Source of the DNA: GWE2-51-13 sp942492825
GTDB taxonomy: Bacteria; Bacillota_I; Bacilli_A; Erysipelotrichales; Erysipelotrichaceae
Reading direction: 5' to 3'
DNA length: 64,000 nucleotides
Assembly: GCA_942492825.1 (NCBI GenBank)
Contig: OW818635.1
Coordinates: forward strand, 1,364,001 to 1,428,000
The translations under genes were made by a program, and so were the position numbers. Below are positions 62,260-64,000 of this stretch, piece by piece. The notes beneath the pieces are model-generated. The model saw only the letters and a list, made by a program, of their open reading frames with translations, had not been told where the DNA came from and did no database searches. How positions within the stretch are numbered: the stretch's first letter is position 1; each line of letters begins with the position of its first letter.

Positions 62260-63960
62260 TTAATGCATCTCCGAATTGATCTTTCGGATCTTGGATAACT
62301 CATCCAACAAAGCTGCTTTTCGTGGATACATCGACTTCAATTCGTCGAGTATCGCTTGAGCTTCTTTCTTTCCTTCAAGGTTGATCAGATTGCGGATGAT
62401 CCTCACAACTCCTTGATACTCCCTACGGGTTGTTGCACCTTTGGCGACTTGTCGAATGTAAAATTGATAGATTCGGTACACATCCTCGGAATAATCCTTT
62501 ACTAACCATTTCGCATAGTCCTCGATGGAGCGGATATCCCGTTTCACGTATTCGAGCAGTTGGCCAAATCTCTTCTCTTCAACAAGTATCGATGCGTACA
62601 GATTTGAGTCTTGCTTTTTGTCAGTTTTAAGTTTGGCAAGAAGTTGTGGATAATATTCTTCCCATTTCCCTGCTTCAATTCTCCCTTTTAACTCTAAGTA
62701 AAGAGCGAAGTTTCCATCCAAGATCAGTTTTTCGGCTAACTCCTTGAATTTTACCGAATTCTCCGTAATCCGATACAGATTGAGTCGGAATTCTTGCCAC
62801 TCTCTAACGTAAATATGATTTTTGGAGTCGTGGGACTCTCCGTCCAGAGCCAAATCGATCGCTTGTTCAAAGTTCTTACCTTCAACATAGCGTTTCAGTA
62901 ACATTCGTCGAAATTCAGGCATGTCTTTACGATCGATGATAAACTTCATCGCAGCCTCCGGTCCGTCGAAACGTTCGATCAGAATCGATTGGACTTTTTG
63001 AGCTTCCACATTATTAAATTGATCCATCCAATCATCCTGATTCTCCTTCGCATAGGCTACTAATTCTGTTTCGAGTTGTTCGCGTTGCTTTGGTTTCATT
63101 GCGACATGGGCTGCGTAGCGCCACAAGTTAAACCGCCACTCCGACCAACCTTCAAACATAGTTTTCTTTCCTTCACGCAGTAAGTGTTGGAAGATTTTAT
63201 TACTGTCTTTTTGCGAGTTATGCTTCGTTACGATCTCCTCGATCATCATAAATGCTTCCTCGATTGCCATTCCGACCGATCCATCCGAATCATCGCAATA
63301 CGAGATCATTCTCACTATTTCATCGATCACTAACAGGCAAAATTGAACGGCGAGAACAGGGTTGTTTTGTTGGTAATGTTGCTTGGCCTTCGAATTGACT
63401 TGAAGAGCTCCTTCAACCGCATCTCTGGCATGCCTGTAATCGACAAACCCACTTCGATCTTCATTCGTGCGAATTGAGTCGCGTATGCATTCTTTCGCAA
63501 GACGTAGTTGCATTCCTGAATCTTCCGAAAGCTCGGTAAGAAGATATTGATTCACGTTCGAATCTTCTTTCGCCAAGGCTAGAAGTAACTCCATGAGTTG
63601 TTCTTTACTCTGTATTCCTAGCAATGTATCCAAACTTTCAAGAGGAACTTTCAATGAAGTTTGATTACTTTTAAAATTAAGCTTAGATTCTTTAAGCAAG
63701 TCCCGAATCGCTAAGAATACCGCGACCTTGTGCTTGCATAGATCATCAAAGTCATAGGGACAGTCACATTGAGAATCTACGATGTTCTGATTCTTATCGA
63801 GTTCTACCACGACTGAATATTCTTCGGTTCCGATGACGATGGCCACATAAACATTCTTCTTGAATTCACTAAGTTCTTCCACATGACCGTTGCGATAGTA
63901 ATCTTGACCGCGTAAAAGGACTTTTGGATCGACATAGCTTTCGAAGTGATTCAGATTCAT
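62260..63960 (-). CDS. SWIM zinc-finger protein of unknown function
   Basis: A 566-residue protein. The SWIM motif is at residues 65-77 (CDCPYDFDDLCKH, pattern CxCx7CxH). The rest is helical, like the repeat-rich proteins that often accompany SWIM domains (KNFEQAIDLALDGES and similar). Such proteins commonly lie beside SNF2 helicases; none is present here, though the upstream side is cut by the window end. GAGGAAAT ribosome site and a TATAAT box (63988-63993) lie upstream. It may bind DNA or protein; no role is assigned. Confidence 0.8.
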   Translation of the reverse strand: MNLNHFESYVDPKVLLRGQDYYRNGHVEELSEFKKNVYVAIVIGTEEYSVVVELDKNQNIVDSQCDCPYDFDDLCKHKVAVFLAIRDLLKESKLNFKSNQTSLKVPLESLDTLLGIQSKEQLMELLLALAKEDSNVNQYLLTELSEDSGMQLRLAKECIRDSIRTNEDRSGFVDYRHARDAVEGALQVNSKAKQHYQQNNPVLAVQFCLLVIDEIVRMISYCDDSDGSVGMAIEEAFMMIEEIVTKHNSQKDSNKIFQHLLREGKKTMFEGWSEWRFNLWRYAAHVAMKPKQREQLETELVAYAKENQDDWMDQFNNVEAQKVQSILIERFDGPEAAMKFIIDRKDMPEFRRMLLKRYVEGKNFEQAIDLALDGESHDSKNHIYVREWQEFRLNLYRITENSVKFKELAEKLILDGNFALYLELKGRIEAGKWEEYYPQLLAKLKTDKKQDSNLYASILVEEKRFGQLLEYVKRDIRSIEDYAKWLVKDYSEDVYRIYQFYIRQVAKGATTRREYQGVVRIIRNLINLEGKKEAQAILDELKSMYPRKAALLDELSKIRKINSEMH

Positions 63961-64000
63961 AATATTTCCTCTTATCTGGTTAATTTCATTATACGCAATA

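Noticed and set aside
1..64000. CRISPR arrays, prophage or rRNA/tRNA genes
   Set aside because: No regularly spaced repeats, phage structural genes or tRNA/rRNA sequences were recognised on either strand. A covariance scan would be needed to exclude a single tRNA fully.

Overview
The window is a bacterial chromosome segment of moderate GC (mid-40s percent by eye) with ordinary housekeeping genes. It most resembles a non-sporulating, wall-building member of the Bacillota, perhaps near Erysipelotrichia or the walled relatives of Mollicutes. The clues are gene-order blocks shared with Bacillus (rpsF-ssb-rpsR-yybS-gdpP-rplI-dnaB, tilS-hpt-ftsH-hslO-dusB-lysS, atpIBEFHAGDC followed by a DUF1146 gene and mreB/mbl), strong Shine-Dalgarno sites, a FemABX enzyme, and no spore genes where Bacillus carries them. 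The exact lineage cannot be fixed from sequence reading alone. No rRNA, tRNA or CRISPR array was seen.

Layout. 1-7.5 kb (minus): a replication, ribosome and c-di-AMP operon from a consensus rpsF promoter with a probable S6:S18 leader, running to an M23 peptidase and a truncated walJ. 7.6-8.5 kb: an uncharted 49-residue membrane protein and ispD. 8.6-12.9 kb (plus): a cobalamin riboswitch, then a DUF4430 surface protein, an ECF S component, a PduO adenosyltransferase and the B12-dependent ribonucleotide reductase NrdJ, i.e. B12 capture, import, activation and use in one row. 13-17.6 kb: a ribokinase-like gene with a candidate operator, a FemABX ligase and buk-ptb. 17.6-23.5 kb: the aspartate pathway, with hom-lysC-asd divergent from thrC-thrB.

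23.56-24.92 kb: a complete IS3-family (IS150-like) element inserted between the two arms of what was probably the shared thrB/ABC terminator. 24.9-28.4 kb: a DrrAB-like ABC exporter and a secreted protein of unknown function. 28.4-38.7 kb: a flavoprotein reductase, then lysS-dusB-hslO-ftsH-hpt-tilS, an orphan PemK/MazF-fold protein, mreB/mbl and DUF1146. 38.7-46.3 kb: an unknown 310-residue protein and the full F1Fo ATP synthase operon, whose c subunit carries the sodium-binding signature. 46.4-50.5 kb: upp-glyA-rpiB, a HAD phosphatase, and a divergent pair of a small unknown gene and an XRE regulator.

50.6-54 kb: pstSCAB, in which the ATPase PstB has lost the Walker A lysine, the Q-loop glutamine and the Walker B glutamate while its partners look intact; this is the most surprising observation. 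54-58.4 kb: prmC, prfA, a MATE exporter, tdk and rpmE. 58.5-62.2 kb: a YehZYXW-type osmoprotectant importer in the same order as in E. coli. 62.3-64 kb: a SWIM zinc-finger protein.

Most operons are tightly packed with 1-4 base overlaps, and several stop codons lie inside terminator stems.
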